From positions 74,668 through 138,667 of the forward strand of contig CAZJYI010000006.1 in assembly GCA_964550025.1 (NCBI GenBank): a stretch of 64,000 nucleotides of DNA, given 5' to 3'. The stretch comes from CAZJYI01 sp964550025. Lineage in GTDB: Bacteria; Verrucomicrobiota; Kiritimatiellia; UBA8416; CAYOBW01. Each line of letters starts with the position of its first letter. Within the stretch, counting starts at the first letter, position 1. Below are positions 17,306-26,147 of the stretch, one piece after another. The notes below the pieces were generated by a model. It was not told the DNA's origin. It saw only the letters and a list, made by a program, of their open reading frames with translations, and did no database searches. The position numbers and the translations under genes were made by a program.

Positions 17306-20300
17306 CTACTTCAGCATTACCACGGTGCCGTCGGAGAGAGAGACGACGATTTCACCCCTGTCCACGGCCAGGCCGTTGAAAGCCAATTCCACGGCAAACG
17401 TGTGTTTCCAGAGTTCCTTCCCGTCTTCGGCCGACACCGCACTCACGAATCCCTTCTCGCTGCCCTGGTCCACAATGGCGCCGCCTACGACAACGGCATT
17501 GCCGCACATCACCAGCGACGTCGCCTGGCAACCTTTGGGAAGAGCATAGTTCCCGCCGCCCGATCCTTCAAGCGGTTTGACGGTCAGACGCGCGTTGCGC
17601 GACGATGCGCCGGCCGCGCGCCGGTCATCCCAGCACACCGTATCCCCTTTCAGTCCGGCGTACCCGATATTCTGGAACTTGCGGTGCCCCAGGCGCGTCC
17701 AGTTCCAGCTATGGATTCCCTCGTTGCCCATCGTCACCTCACGGGCACCCGCGGTCTTCCGGACCTCACCCTCGAGCTCCCGCTTCTCCTTCCCGTTGAG
17801 CTTGCGTCCCAGTTCCTTCTCCTTCGCGCTCTGTGCCTTCAGGAGGGCGGACTTGAATGGGCTTGCGACGATCTTGCCGTTCTGCGGATCGAGGCGATGA
17901 TCCATGATGCGTATGCAACCGTTCTCCATGAAGAGCGCGTCATTGCGGCGCGGTCTCGCCTCGATGACCCCGTTGCCCTTCTGAGGCAGTGCACTCGCCC
18001 ATATCTGGGTACCCGTCGCGGGAACAAAAGCACGGACGATCAAGCCGCCGTCCGACCCCTGTGTTCGTCCGGCCGACGCGTACGCCTTGCCGTCGGAGAC
18101 CAGGATTCCGCCGACGACCGGCCAGACGGACTCGACCTTGCCGTAGGAGACCATGCGCTTCTCCTCGGGGGCAATGCGAAGCCGGTACAGAAGCTCGCCG
18201 CTTTTCACCCCCACGGCGGACACGTAACCGCTGTGGTCCCCGATCAGGCAGATGTCCCCGTAAACCGTCGGGGCCGTATTCATCCGGCCTGCCGTCGAGA
18301 AACGCCAGGCGACGGCCCCGTCCGTCCTCTTCAGCGCGATGAGCTCGTTGTGATCGATATCGGCGAGGATTGCCAGGTCCGCCGAAAGCGCCGCGGCGGT
18401 GAGGCGGCTGTTGAGGTAATCAAGCCACTCGCGCTTCACCGTTCCCTCCCGGCTCGCGGCCGCCACCTTCTGCGACCAGGCCGCCGTGACATTGGTAGCG
18501 ATGTCGCACGCGGCGCTGCTGCTGCGATCGGCGTTGCCGCGGAACGTCCACCACTGTGTGAGCGCGGGCGCGTCGCCATCCTTTCCTTTGTAGCCTGCGC
18601 GGATCGCGGGAGAAACCGCTTCTTCCATCTCTGTGGGCTCGGGGGCATCGCCGATCGGTGCGACGGCGATCAGCCCGGGAATCTGTCCCGGCGAGCAGTT
18701 GCACCAGTTCTGGGCTACGTAGCCGGCGCCGTATGCCGGCAGCGTGCCGGTCAGGCAGGCCGCGCGGGCCCCGCCGTAGTTGTAACTGGCAGCCCCCTTG
18801 ACGATCCGTCCGCCGCGGTTCTCGAGCCGGATGTCGTTCACGTGGAAAACCGGCGTGCAGATGTGGTTCCGGTAGCGGAAGAAGTACTTTTCGGCGAGTT
18901 TCCGCGCGTCAGCGTCAAGCAGCTTCCCGGTTCGGGCTGACAACAGTTTCACCTGGTTGCGTCCTCCGAACGCGACGGCCACGGCTTCGGAGGTAGCCGC
19001 CTCGAGGCTGATCCTCTGCTTCGCCACCTCGATCTCCTGGTCTTCGGATTCCCACAGCACCGTTCCCTTTGCCAGGTCCAGTGCCATGACCCTGTTGACC
19101 GGTCTGTCGGGTGGGGGCGGCGCTTCCTCAGATGCCGATTCCGGTTTCGGGGCCTTGACCTGGCGGCCGTGATTCTCCTCGATGGGATCGCGGGCGGAGC
19201 GGTTGACGATCACAACGCGTCCTTCGGCGATCAACATGGACGTTCCAAGCAGCTCCTGCTTCCAGAGCTGTTTCCCGCTTTCGTCGTCGTAGGCCTCGAT
19301 CGTACCCACGTCGATGCCCCAGTCCATGCGGCGTCTGTCATAGCGCTTGACCGACCCCATCGACTTACCGTCCTTCCAGGTTGCCGCGACAACCGTCTTG
19401 CCTGAAGCCGCGATCAGGCCCGGGATGTACGCCGTGGGCAACTCGCGTTCCGTCTTGCCTGTGCGCGTATTGATGGCGAGCAGCTTCCCGTTCTCACCGG
19501 CAACATAGATGCGTTTCCCCGTGGAGACCATGGGCGCCATGTTCTCGATATAGAGGCCGCCGTAGTACGTATTGCCGATGCATCTGCGCCAGAGGAAGCG
19601 GCCGTTGAAAGCATCGCGGCAGGTCAGGGCCTGCTCGGTGCCGTATTGGGACTTCCAGCTCTGTCCGAGGTTCTCGTATACGGCTTCCGAGAACGTGAAG
19701 CAGCGACCGTCGTCCACCACCATCGCCCGCGTGGATGAATAACGGTTGGCCGCCCGCACCGGGTTGTCGAAGTTCATCGGCAGACCGGCGTTCCACTTGA
19801 ATCCCAACGGCAGATCAAACACCTTGTCCGAGGACGAGGGAATGCCATCGGCCCGGTAGTAGCGGTGTGTCCAGACGTCCATCTCCTCCGGCAGCGGGAT
19901 CACCTCCGTCTTGGCAATCTTGCCGCCGCGACAGGTTACCAGTGTCCCGAACGGCGCCACGCAGCGGCGCGCCTCCTCCACGCTTAGCCCGGCCGCCTTT
20001 GCCTTGTCCGCGTCCATGATGACCAACGTGTTCACCAGGTTGTCCCGGTACGGCAGCGGCGCCAGCCCGAGCTGCTCGGCCGAAACGATGCCCTTCACCC
20101 CCGCCGCGGCGATGGCCTTGTTGAAGGCGGCCAGCTCCGCCGCCGACCCCACGATCGCGTGGACCACCGAATTGCCGCTCCTTCCGAGTCCGGCCGCAAC
20201 GCCGGGGGCCGTCTTCTCGCCACACCCGAGAACGGCAATGACGCCGCCGTCCAGTTCGTCAAAGGAGCGCGGTGCGGCCCCCACAACGCAAGCACTCAGG

Positions 20301-20344
20301 ACCACCGCCACAACCAACGCCGGGTACATTCGTCTCAGACACAT
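17306..20344 (-). CDS. Large exported PQQ-type beta-propeller protein
   Basis: 1012 residues from the ATG at 20344, chosen for its AGGAGGAG site 8 bp upstream; an upstream in-frame ATG would hide the signal peptide (MYPALVVAVVLSACVVGA). An alpha/beta N-terminal portion (~20-170) is followed by propeller blades of the PQQ/PQQ-like repeat class: LLAINTRTGKTERELP, AYDDESGKQLWKQE, ALDLAKGTVLWESED, ALKRTDGAVAWRF, AVGVKSGELLYRLR, AVSAEDGKELWKH. These proteins either bind PQQ or act as scaffolds; quinone-binding residues cannot be judged. It lies between the phosphoesterase fusion (117 bp downstream) and the GH32 gene upstream, all on the minus strand. A copy of the 104-bp palindromic element lies in its 5' leader region. 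Confidence 0.82.
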   Translation of the reverse strand: MCLRRMYPALVVAVVLSACVVGAAPRSFDELDGGVIAVLGCGEKTAPGVAAGLGRSGNSVVHAIVGSAAELAAFNKAIAAAGVKGIVSAEQLGLAPLPYRDNLVNTLVIMDADKAKAAGLSVEEARRCVAPFGTLVTCRGGKIAKTEVIPLPEEMDVWTHRYYRADGIPSSSDKVFDLPLGFKWNAGLPMNFDNPVRAANRYSSTRAMVVDDGRCFTFSEAVYENLGQSWKSQYGTEQALTCRDAFNGRFLWRRCIGNTYYGGLYIENMAPMVSTGKRIYVAGENGKLLAINTRTGKTERELPTAYIPGLIAASGKTVVAATWKDGKSMGSVKRYDRRRMDWGIDVGTIEAYDDESGKQLWKQELLGTSMLIAEGRVVIVNRSARDPIEENHGRQVKAPKPESASEEAPPPPDRPVNRVMALDLAKGTVLWESEDQEIEVAKQRISLEAATSEAVAVAFGGRNQVKLLSARTGKLLDADARKLAEKYFFRYRNHICTPVFHVNDIRLENRGGRIVKGAASYNYGGARAACLTGTLPAYGAGYVAQNWCNCSPGQIPGLIAVAPIGDAPEPTEMEEAVSPAIRAGYKGKDGDAPALTQWWTFRGNADRSSSAACDIATNVTAAWSQKVAAASREGTVKREWLDYLNSRLTAAALSADLAILADIDHNELIALKRTDGAVAWRFSTAGRMNTAPTVYGDICLIGDHSGYVSAVGVKSGELLYRLRIAPEEKRMVSYGKVESVWPVVGGILVSDGKAYASAGRTQGSDGGLIVRAFVPATGTQIWASALPQKGNGVIEARPRRNDALFMENGCIRIMDHRLDPQNGKIVASPFKSALLKAQSAKEKELGRKLNGKEKRELEGEVRKTAGAREVTMGNEGIHSWNWTRLGHRKFQNIGYAGLKGDTVCWDDRRAAGASSRNARLTVKPLEGSGGGNYALPKGCQATSLVMCGNAVVVGGAIVDQGSEKGFVSAVSAEDGKELWKHTFAVELAFNGLAVDRGEIVVSLSDGTVVMLK

Positions 20345-20363
20345 ATTGGGTTCTCCTCCTGTT

Positions 20364-20505
20364 GTGACTTCTGTACTACAACCCGCCATTTTCGTGCTTT
20401 TCTTGACACGATTTACAGGATCTACGGGATGGGAGAGGTTATCCTGTAGATCCTGTTGATCCTGTCCAACATTCCCGTTTGGTTGCGGCTACGCTGCGCT
20501 GTGCC
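20364..20505 (+). repeat. Palindromic interspersed element, copy A
   Basis: The core starts CTTGACACGATTTACAGG (20402). Arms GGATCTACGGGAT (20418-20430) and ATCCTGTAGATCC (20441-20453) pair at 12 of 13 positions around a 10-base loop, followed by direct GATCCTGT motifs and GCTGCGCTGTGCC. Similar copies are at 54325-54427 (plus) and 60194-60334 (minus). Copy A and the third copy also share the flank GTGACTTCTGTACTACAAC. It lies between two same-strand genes. Confidence 0.85.
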
Positions 20506-20536
20506 TTTTGTGGCCATTCTCGCGAATCGTCCCGGC

Positions 20537-22789
20537 TCAGCGCCAGCTTGCGTCCAATTCGTGCACGACCAGCGAAACCAGTTTCGCATCGCCGCCCCGC
20601 GCAAACGCTTTGATCGACTCGATGTTCAGGTCGTTCTTGTACGGTTCCGTGAAGATCATCCGGCCCTTGTTCACAAAGGTCTCCTTCATCGGTCGATCGA
20701 TCAGGAGTTGAACGCTGATCTGCCCGTCGACGATTTTGCAGGGCTGGCCCTTCGCCTTCCGCGGAGCGGCCTCGTACTTGAACTCCTCGCGATCGTCGAT
20801 CAGTAGGCCCACCTCTTTGGCCGTCCCAAGCTCCCAGGTCGCGCGGACGTCGAACAGCGCTCCCTTCGTTTTGAGCTCAACCGGCGCGGACTCGGACAGA
20901 GAGACGTCCACAGCCTTGTGTGTTCTGCCGTGGATCTTCTCGATCTCCTTCACCGGTTCGCCAAACATGCGCACGCCGTCGGGCGTGCTGCGCAGCGTGA
21001 GCTCGGTCGGGAAAGAGAACGTCTGGTTGAACGGGGAGTCGCCCATTCCGATCCTGGCCCAGCCGATCTGGATGCGGCGGTCGTCGGGTGTATCCGAGAA
21101 GAGCTGCGATGCATAGTATGCCCCGCGGTGGAGGATGTGTTTGCCCTCCTGCTCGGGCGTGAACTTGCGCCCGTCGAAGTTGCCGATGGCATACTGTGCA
21201 TTGGCGGCAAAAACAACCCAGCGAATGTCATCCGTGTCCCCGTCGACCGGCAGCGTGAACAGCTCGGCGCACTCGTAGTAACCGGGCAGATTGCTCTCCA
21301 GCGTCCATTCCTTCAGGTTGGTCGACGAATAGAATCCGATGTTCCGTCCGTGTTCCTTGTCCGCGCAGAACTTGGCGATGATCCAATGTCCCCCCAGCGC
21401 CTTTGCGGCGTCGTTCAGCGGCTTGTCGCCCTTGCCGTATGCATACCAGACCGGTTTGGGATCACGCCCGCCGTGCAACGGTATGACCGGGTTGCCCTCG
21501 TATTCGGTGAAGGTGCGCCCCTTGTCATTGCTGTACGCAACGCACTCGCCGCGCCCCGTGCTGGTCCAGGTAGCGATGATGACGTCGTTCTCGCCTGTCT
21601 TCCAACCGCCGACGTTCTTCCAGTCAACCGCCGCGCCGCCGGAGAACATGGCGTCGCCGCGCTTGTGGTGCAGCACGTTCGGCAGTTGCTGCCAGTGCAC
21701 CAGGTCCTTGCTGACGGCGTGCCCCCAGGTCATGTTGCCCCAGGGCAGGGCCACGGGATTGTGCTGCAGATACAGGTGCCATTCGCCGTCATAGTAGACC
21801 ATGCCGTTCGGGTCGTTGTTCCAGCCCACCTTCTGCGAAAAATGGAACTGCGGACGATTGGGTTCGTAGCCCCATTTCGCCTCCCCCGGCACACGGTCGT
21901 CCTGGCGGATCAGCGTGAAGCCTTCGTCTGACAGCCCGCTGACGGCGAGCTTCATTGTCTTGCCCTTGAACTCCGAAATGTTGAAGAAGGCCCACCAGTC
22001 GATCTCGTCCTCCGTTGAAGCCAGGGGTGCCGTGACAAAGCGGACCTCCTTCTCGTCAACCACCAGGCTGACCTGCGGCTTTGCGGCCTTGTTACAGATG
22101 GGAAAGAGCAGGAACGTCTTCTCCGCCTTCACAGCAACGGTCTGGGCCGGTCCTGCGAGAGGACGGCCGCGCTGACCCGGTTTCTTCAGTTTCACCTTGC
22201 TTGCCTCGATGGGTTTGACCACTTCGCCCACGGCTTTGGCCGAACCGGTGAAGTTGTCCGCATTGATGTGGCCCCAGCCGCCGGTCTCGTTGTCCAGCAA
22301 CAGGATGCGGGCCTTCTTGCCCTTGAATGCCCTCACGTCCGCCGACGCCTGGTACATCGTTTCGCTGCTTTTGCCGGACGCCAGGTAGTAGTCCTTGCCG
22401 CTCACGAGCAGACGAACCGATGTATCCTTGTGCGCCCCGGCCCCCACCATGAAGTTGATGAAATCGGCCGCAATCATGAATTCCGAAGATGTCAGTTTGC
22501 CCGTGAGGCCATCGCCCTGCGTCTTGCCGGGGCTACCCTTCTTCCCATCGTAGGCTTCGTAGGTCCCGATCCAGTACTCGCCCTGCGGCTTGGCGTGGTC
22601 GCCGCGCCCACGCGCCTTCGGGTTGTCGCCCTTGGTCGGCTGCATGGCAAACGCAGTGCCCTCTGCCTTCCAGTTCTTGAGCGTACCCGTTTCAAAGTCG
22701 CTGTTCTCGAACAACAGGGCTGTTTCCGCCGCCCCAAGAGCGCCTGTCGCGAGCAGTGCGGCTACCAACGTCGATACACACCTGTTCAT
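20537..22789 (-). CDS. GH32 fructan beta-fructosidase / levanase
   Basis: 750 residues from ATG 22789, preceded by a purine-rich GGGGGGAACGG stretch. A signal peptide ends near residue 20. A ~170-residue galactose-binding-like domain (~25-185) as found in SacC-type levanases precedes the catalytic five-blade propeller. Catalytic motifs are intact: WNNDPNG with nucleophile D326, RDP with D443 (transition-state stabiliser), and EC with acid/base E506. A C-terminal beta-sandwich follows (~620-750). It should release fructose from levan or inulin outside the cytoplasm. No fructokinase or specific transporter gene lies beside it. It is the first gene of a minus-strand run with the PQQ gene, from which it is separated by repeat copy A. 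Confidence 0.9.
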   Translation of the reverse strand: MNRCVSTLVAALLATGALGAAETALLFENSDFETGTLKNWKAEGTAFAMQPTKGDNPKARGRGDHAKPQGEYWIGTYEAYDGKKGSPGKTQGDGLTGKLTSSEFMIAADFINFMVGAGAHKDTSVRLLVSGKDYYLASGKSSETMYQASADVRAFKGKKARILLLDNETGGWGHINADNFTGSAKAVGEVVKPIEASKVKLKKPGQRGRPLAGPAQTVAVKAEKTFLLFPICNKAAKPQVSLVVDEKEVRFVTAPLASTEDEIDWWAFFNISEFKGKTMKLAVSGLSDEGFTLIRQDDRVPGEAKWGYEPNRPQFHFSQKVGWNNDPNGMVYYDGEWHLYLQHNPVALPWGNMTWGHAVSKDLVHWQQLPNVLHHKRGDAMFSGGAAVDWKNVGGWKTGENDVIIATWTSTGRGECVAYSNDKGRTFTEYEGNPVIPLHGGRDPKPVWYAYGKGDKPLNDAAKALGGHWIIAKFCADKEHGRNIGFYSSTNLKEWTLESNLPGYYECAELFTLPVDGDTDDIRWVVFAANAQYAIGNFDGRKFTPEQEGKHILHRGAYYASQLFSDTPDDRRIQIGWARIGMGDSPFNQTFSFPTELTLRSTPDGVRMFGEPVKEIEKIHGRTHKAVDVSLSESAPVELKTKGALFDVRATWELGTAKEVGLLIDDREEFKYEAAPRKAKGQPCKIVDGQISVQLLIDRPMKETFVNKGRMIFTEPYKNDLNIESIKAFARGGDAKLVSLVVHELDASWR

Positions 22790-22910
22790 CCGTTCCCCCC
22801 TTCTTGACGCTACCGTGCACCCTGATGGTGAGGAGCGTGGTGGCTTTGCAGAGTAGTGCAGGCGTCCTTGTGTGTCCAGAGCATAGCCCCAGGCCTCGTG
22901 GCCAATCTTG

Positions 22911-22939
22911 TTGACACTATTCCCCGAACAGGATAGGGT
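22911..22939 (+). promoter_or_regulatory. Candidate sigma70 promoter for the membrane protein gene
   Basis: TTGACA (22911-22916), a 17-bp spacer and TAGGGT (22934-22939) lie 52 bp before the ATG at 22992, in the divergent gap with the GH32 gene. The -35 is perfect and the -10 weak. Confidence 0.4.
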
Positions 22940-22991
22940 CGGGGAGGCTGCAGCGCGACTCGTTCTGCTGATCCGAAGAGAGGAGACCAAG

Positions 22992-23609
22992 ATGAACACT
23001 CGACTTCCGACCGCGCGAATCAGGCCGGTTTTCGTGCTCTGGTCGGCGGTTCTCATCAGTCAGCAACTGCTGTTTGGTCTATGCCAGTATGAATCTGTTC
23101 TGGTGTGGCAAGAGTGGTGGCAGTGGCACCGTCCCCTGTTTCATTTCATCAGGCGAATACAGTGGTCCCTTCCGTACAGCCTGGCAGGAGTGGTCTGGGC
23201 ATTGGTCAGCTTTGGCATCGCCTACGTCGTGGGTTTTGCGCTTTTCGCAGTCTATCGGCATCTGATCAGGGATACTGAGCCGCTTGTCAAGTACCTTGAT
23301 GACATGCTGCTCTGGGCAAGCTCGAGCATCGTCGCGCAGGGCATGGGGCTTCTCCTCATTCCCGCGAACGTGGGATGCCTGCTGGCGGACATCCATGCAT
23401 CCGGGATGCAGGATGTGCCCAGCGATGTTCTCGGCGTAGTTGCAGGCATACCCATCATGCTTCCCTCCATCCTCCTGCTGGGGCTCTTGCTGCGGTTGAA
23501 AGACATACTGGTCAAGTCGAAGCCTGTCTGTTACGCGATCAACATCGTGATGGCAATCAGCGCGCGAGTAGCCATCTCCCTCTTGATGAATCGTCTCACC
23601 TCTGGCTAG
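22992..23609 (+). CDS. Polytopic membrane protein of unknown function
   Basis: 205 residues from the ATG at 22992, with an AGAGGAG site 8 bp upstream. About five hydrophobic spans are visible (roughly residues 13-30, 52-82, 103-125, 142-165, 172-195), with the Trp-rich segment WQEWWQWHRP between the first two. No family motif is recognised. Codon choice and GC are in line with the neighbours. It stands alone, 55 bp before a possible leader peptide for the sulfatase. A transport or membrane-assembly role cannot be told from the sequence. Confidence 0.7.
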   Translation: MNTRLPTARIRPVFVLWSAVLISQQLLFGLCQYESVLVWQEWWQWHRPLFHFIRRIQWSLPYSLAGVVWALVSFGIAYVVGFALFAVYRHLIRDTEPLVKYLDDMLLWASSSIVAQGMGLLLIPANVGCLLADIHASGMQDVPSDVLGVVAGIPIMLPSILLLGLLLRLKDILVKSKPVCYAINIVMAISARVAISLLMNRLTSG

Positions 23610-23664
23610 CCGTAGTGCTCCGCTCCACGGCGGCCCCGTACGGGGACAAGACGAGAGGATAGCC

Positions 23665-23763
23665 ATGTGCTCCAGGATTGCCGGGAATATCGTGGCAACA
23701 TCCGGCTGCTTTCTGGTATTCCTATCGGCTCTGAACGCAACTCAGCCAGGAGTCAGACCATGA
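23665..23763 (+). CDS. Possible 32-residue leader peptide overlapping the sulfatase start
   Basis: ATG at 23665 with an AGAGGA site 6-7 bp upstream opens a 32-codon frame. Its TGA overlaps the sulfatase ATG as ATGA. The peptide has a hydrophobic core (IVATSGCFLVFLSAL) like a small membrane or signal-like peptide. The tight overlap suggests translational coupling, but the frame may be chance. No homologue is recognised. Confidence 0.3.
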   Translation: MCSRIAGNIVATSGCFLVFLSALNATQPGVRP

Positions 23764-25100
23764 AACACGTCGCTACCCTCATCAGCAGCCTTCTCCTCTC
23801 CGCGATCCTGCCGTTGGCACACGGGGCCTACGCCGCGGAGAAGCCGAACATCATCTTCATCATGGTTGACGACATGGGCTATCACGATCTGGGCTGCTAC
23901 GGCAGCAAGACGATCCTGACCCCGAATCTCGACCGGCTGGCCGCGCAGGGGATGCGGTTCACGGACTGCTACTCGGGAGCCACGGTGTGTGCGCCGGCGC
24001 GCAGCACGCTGATGACGGGGATGCACTTCGGTCACACACCGGTGCGCGGCAATAGCGGAGGCGTTCCTCTCTTCCCCGAAGACGTGACCGTGGCCGAAGT
24101 TCTGAAGAAAGCCGGCTACGCCACCGGCGCGTTCGGCAAGTGGGGGCTCGGCAACCAGGGCAAGGACGGCGCCGCCGAGCGGCAGGGGTTCGACGTCTTT
24201 TTCGGCTACTACAACCAGTGGCACGCCCACACCTACTACACGCACCTGTTCCGCAACAGCGAGAAGGTTGAGCTGAAGGGGCGCTACACGCACCACGCCA
24301 TTTTCGATGAGACGATCAAGTTCATCAAGGAGCACCACGACAAGCCGTTCTTCCTGTACTGCCCCTGGACGCCGCCCCACGCGGCCTACCAGATTCCCGA
24401 GGACGAGCCTGCCTGGGCACTCTACAAGGACAAGCCGTGGGACCACGCCGCCCGGTGCGCGGCGGCCATGGACTCGATGATGGATCGGCAGGTCGGGGAG
24501 ATTGTAGAGCTGCTCCAGGAACTCAAGATCTACGAGAAGACCATCATTTTCTTCACCTCGGACAACGGCGCCGCCAAACGCTTCGATGGCGTGCACAACT
24601 CCTGTGGCAGCATGCAGGGGCACAAGCGTTCGCTGCACGAAGGCGGCATCCGCGTTCCCATGATTGCCCACTGGTCGGGCAGGATCACACCCGGCACGGT
24701 CAGCGACTTTCCCTGGTACTTCCCGGACGTCATGCCGACCTTCTCCGAGATGGCCGGCGTCGGGGACGAGGTGCCGGAGGGCATCGACGGCATCTCCGTT
24801 CTGCCGACCCTGTTGGGTAAGGGCGACCAGAAGCAACGCGACTACCTCTATTGGGAACACGGGAAGACGCGGGCCGTCCGGTCGGGCAAATGGAAAGGTC
24901 TGCTGAAGGGCGGAGAGCTGCAGCTCTTCGACCTGTCGGTCGACATCGCCGAGAAGAATGACCTTGCCGCCGACCATCCCGACATCAGCAAGCGCTTGAC
25001 AGGTTACATGGACGAAGCGCATGCCGAACCGCGCAGTCAGAAAGACGACGGGAAGTACACGGGACGGGCGTCCAAAAAGAAGGCAGCGAGGAAGCGCTGA
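23760..25100 (+). CDS. Exported sulfatase (Cys-type, formylglycine dependent)
   Basis: 446 residues from ATG 23760 (AGGAG 8 bp upstream). A signal peptide (LISSLLLSAILPLAHGAYA) sends it out of the cytoplasm. Metal site MVDDMGYHDLG (D37, D38) and the maturation motif C77-A-P-A-R81 followed by STLMTG identify a formylglycine sulfatase that needs the FGE enzyme, not encoded here. GKWGLG, PFFLYCPWTPPHA and FTSDNGAAKRF complete the fold. Substrate is probably a sulfated glycan. Its stop overlaps the acylphosphatase ATG by one base, so the two are translationally coupled. Confidence 0.92.
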   Translation: MKHVATLISSLLLSAILPLAHGAYAAEKPNIIFIMVDDMGYHDLGCYGSKTILTPNLDRLAAQGMRFTDCYSGATVCAPARSTLMTGMHFGHTPVRGNSGGVPLFPEDVTVAEVLKKAGYATGAFGKWGLGNQGKDGAAERQGFDVFFGYYNQWHAHTYYTHLFRNSEKVELKGRYTHHAIFDETIKFIKEHHDKPFFLYCPWTPPHAAYQIPEDEPAWALYKDKPWDHAARCAAAMDSMMDRQVGEIVELLQELKIYEKTIIFFTSDNGAAKRFDGVHNSCGSMQGHKRSLHEGGIRVPMIAHWSGRITPGTVSDFPWYFPDVMPTFSEMAGVGDEVPEGIDGISVLPTLLGKGDQKQRDYLYWEHGKTRAVRSGKWKGLLKGGELQLFDLSVDIAEKNDLAADHPDISKRLTGYMDEAHAEPRSQKDDGKYTGRASKKKAARKR

Positions 25101-25435
25101 TGAACAGTGGACCGGTGTCGGATGATGCGGGCTCCCGCCTGAGGAGCGCATCTTCGCCCCCCGCGGCACGCTTGCACCTGCTCATCTCCGGGCGGGTGCA
25201 GGGCGTGTGTTTTCGCATGTATACCTGCGATGAAGCCCGTCGCCTGTCGCTGACGGGCTGGGTGCGGAATCTCCCCGACGGGCGTGTCGAGGTGCAGGCG
25301 GAGGGTCCCGCCGAGGACCTGCGTGTGCTGCGCCGATGGTGCCACCACGGTCCCGCGCATGCGATCGTCCGTGGCGTGGAGGAAACATGGGGAGACGCCA
25401 CGGGCGATTTCCGCGGTTTCAGGATTGTCTACTGA
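25100..25435 (+). CDS. Acylphosphatase
   Basis: 111 residues; the ATG overlaps the sulfatase stop (TGATG). The acylphosphatase core starts at about residue 24 after an extra polar N-terminal extension. The phosphate loop GRVQGVCFRMYT supplies catalytic R39, and WVRNLPDG supplies N57. The enzyme hydrolyses acyl phosphates such as 1,3-bisphosphoglycerate or carbamoyl phosphate in the cytoplasm. Linkage to an exported sulfatase gene is odd and may reflect only transcriptional convenience. It is convergent with the receiver protein gene, with a 34-bp gap. Confidence 0.9.
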   Translation: MNSGPVSDDAGSRLRSASSPPAARLHLLISGRVQGVCFRMYTCDEARRLSLTGWVRNLPDGRVEVQAEGPAEDLRVLRRWCHHGPAHAIVRGVEETWGDATGDFRGFRIVY

Positions 25436-25469
25436 TCCCGCCCCTTGCCAGCCGGTTTCCCGACCACCG

Positions 25470-25931
25470 TTAATTCAGAGTGTGGCACAGCTTCGTCACA
25501 CATTCGCGCACACGATCGCGATGGTAGGGGCGCAGAATGTACTCGTCAGCCTTCGGTGCGGCTCGCGCGGCTCGCGCGCGTTTCGACGTGAGCGTCGTTG
25601 ACAGGACGATCCTGACGGTGGGGTGCACCTGGCGGAGGCGCTCCAGCGTTCCGCTGTCGCGGACGCCGGGAGCAAGCGCATCCAGGATAACAATGTCCGG
25701 CAGGAGTTCGGCTGTCAGGCGGAGCGCGTCGGCGGCTGAGCTCGCCTCCGCGATGACGTCCACTGGGGTCGATTGCAGGATACGCGCTAGAAGGTTGCGC
25801 GTGGCGTTTGAATCGTCGATGAGCAGAGCCCTGGCCCGATGGTCCGTCTCCGGCTTCGGCCGATGGACCTTGTGCGTCCGCGTCGAATGACCGGTCACGA
25901 TGTTCAAATCGGCTAGATCTCGGTAGCTCAT
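25470..25931 (-). CDS. Stand-alone response-regulator receiver protein
   Basis: 153 residues from ATG 25931 with a GGGAG site upstream. A ~33-residue polar extension precedes a CheY-like receiver: acidic pair D39-D40, phospho-acceptor D84 (VILDA), and STT 111-113. The usual conserved Lys before Pro (KP) is Arg here (YILRPY, R134), which may alter phosphorylation signalling. No output domain is present. No histidine kinase gene is nearby, so its partner is elsewhere. Single-domain receivers often act by protein contact or as phosphate sinks. Confidence 0.85.
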   Translation of the reverse strand: MSYRDLADLNIVTGHSTRTHKVHRPKPETDHRARALLIDDSNATRNLLARILQSTPVDVIAEASSAADALRLTAELLPDIVILDALAPGVRDSGTLERLRQVHPTVRIVLSTTLTSKRARAARAAPKADEYILRPYHRDRVRECVTKLCHTLN

Positions 25932-26147
25932 CCTATGCTCCCCTTCGCGTTCGATCCCGGCAATTGCATGAGGAGCATCGAGCGTGCCAAACGGCGCAAT
26001 GTGGGCTCGATGCGGCTTGTAGGGCAGAATAGCCGCGCCCGGTTGCCCCTTGGCTGCCGGGCAGCGTTCACATGCGGTCAGAGCGAACAGGCTCGCGGTT
26101 GCCGGCACCGTTGCACGCCGTCTTGCGACGTGCGCGACACACACGCT

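Noticed and set aside
23742..25169. A 475-codon minus-strand frame
   Set aside because: It is antisense to the sulfatase gene; composition is typical of a GC-rich shadow.
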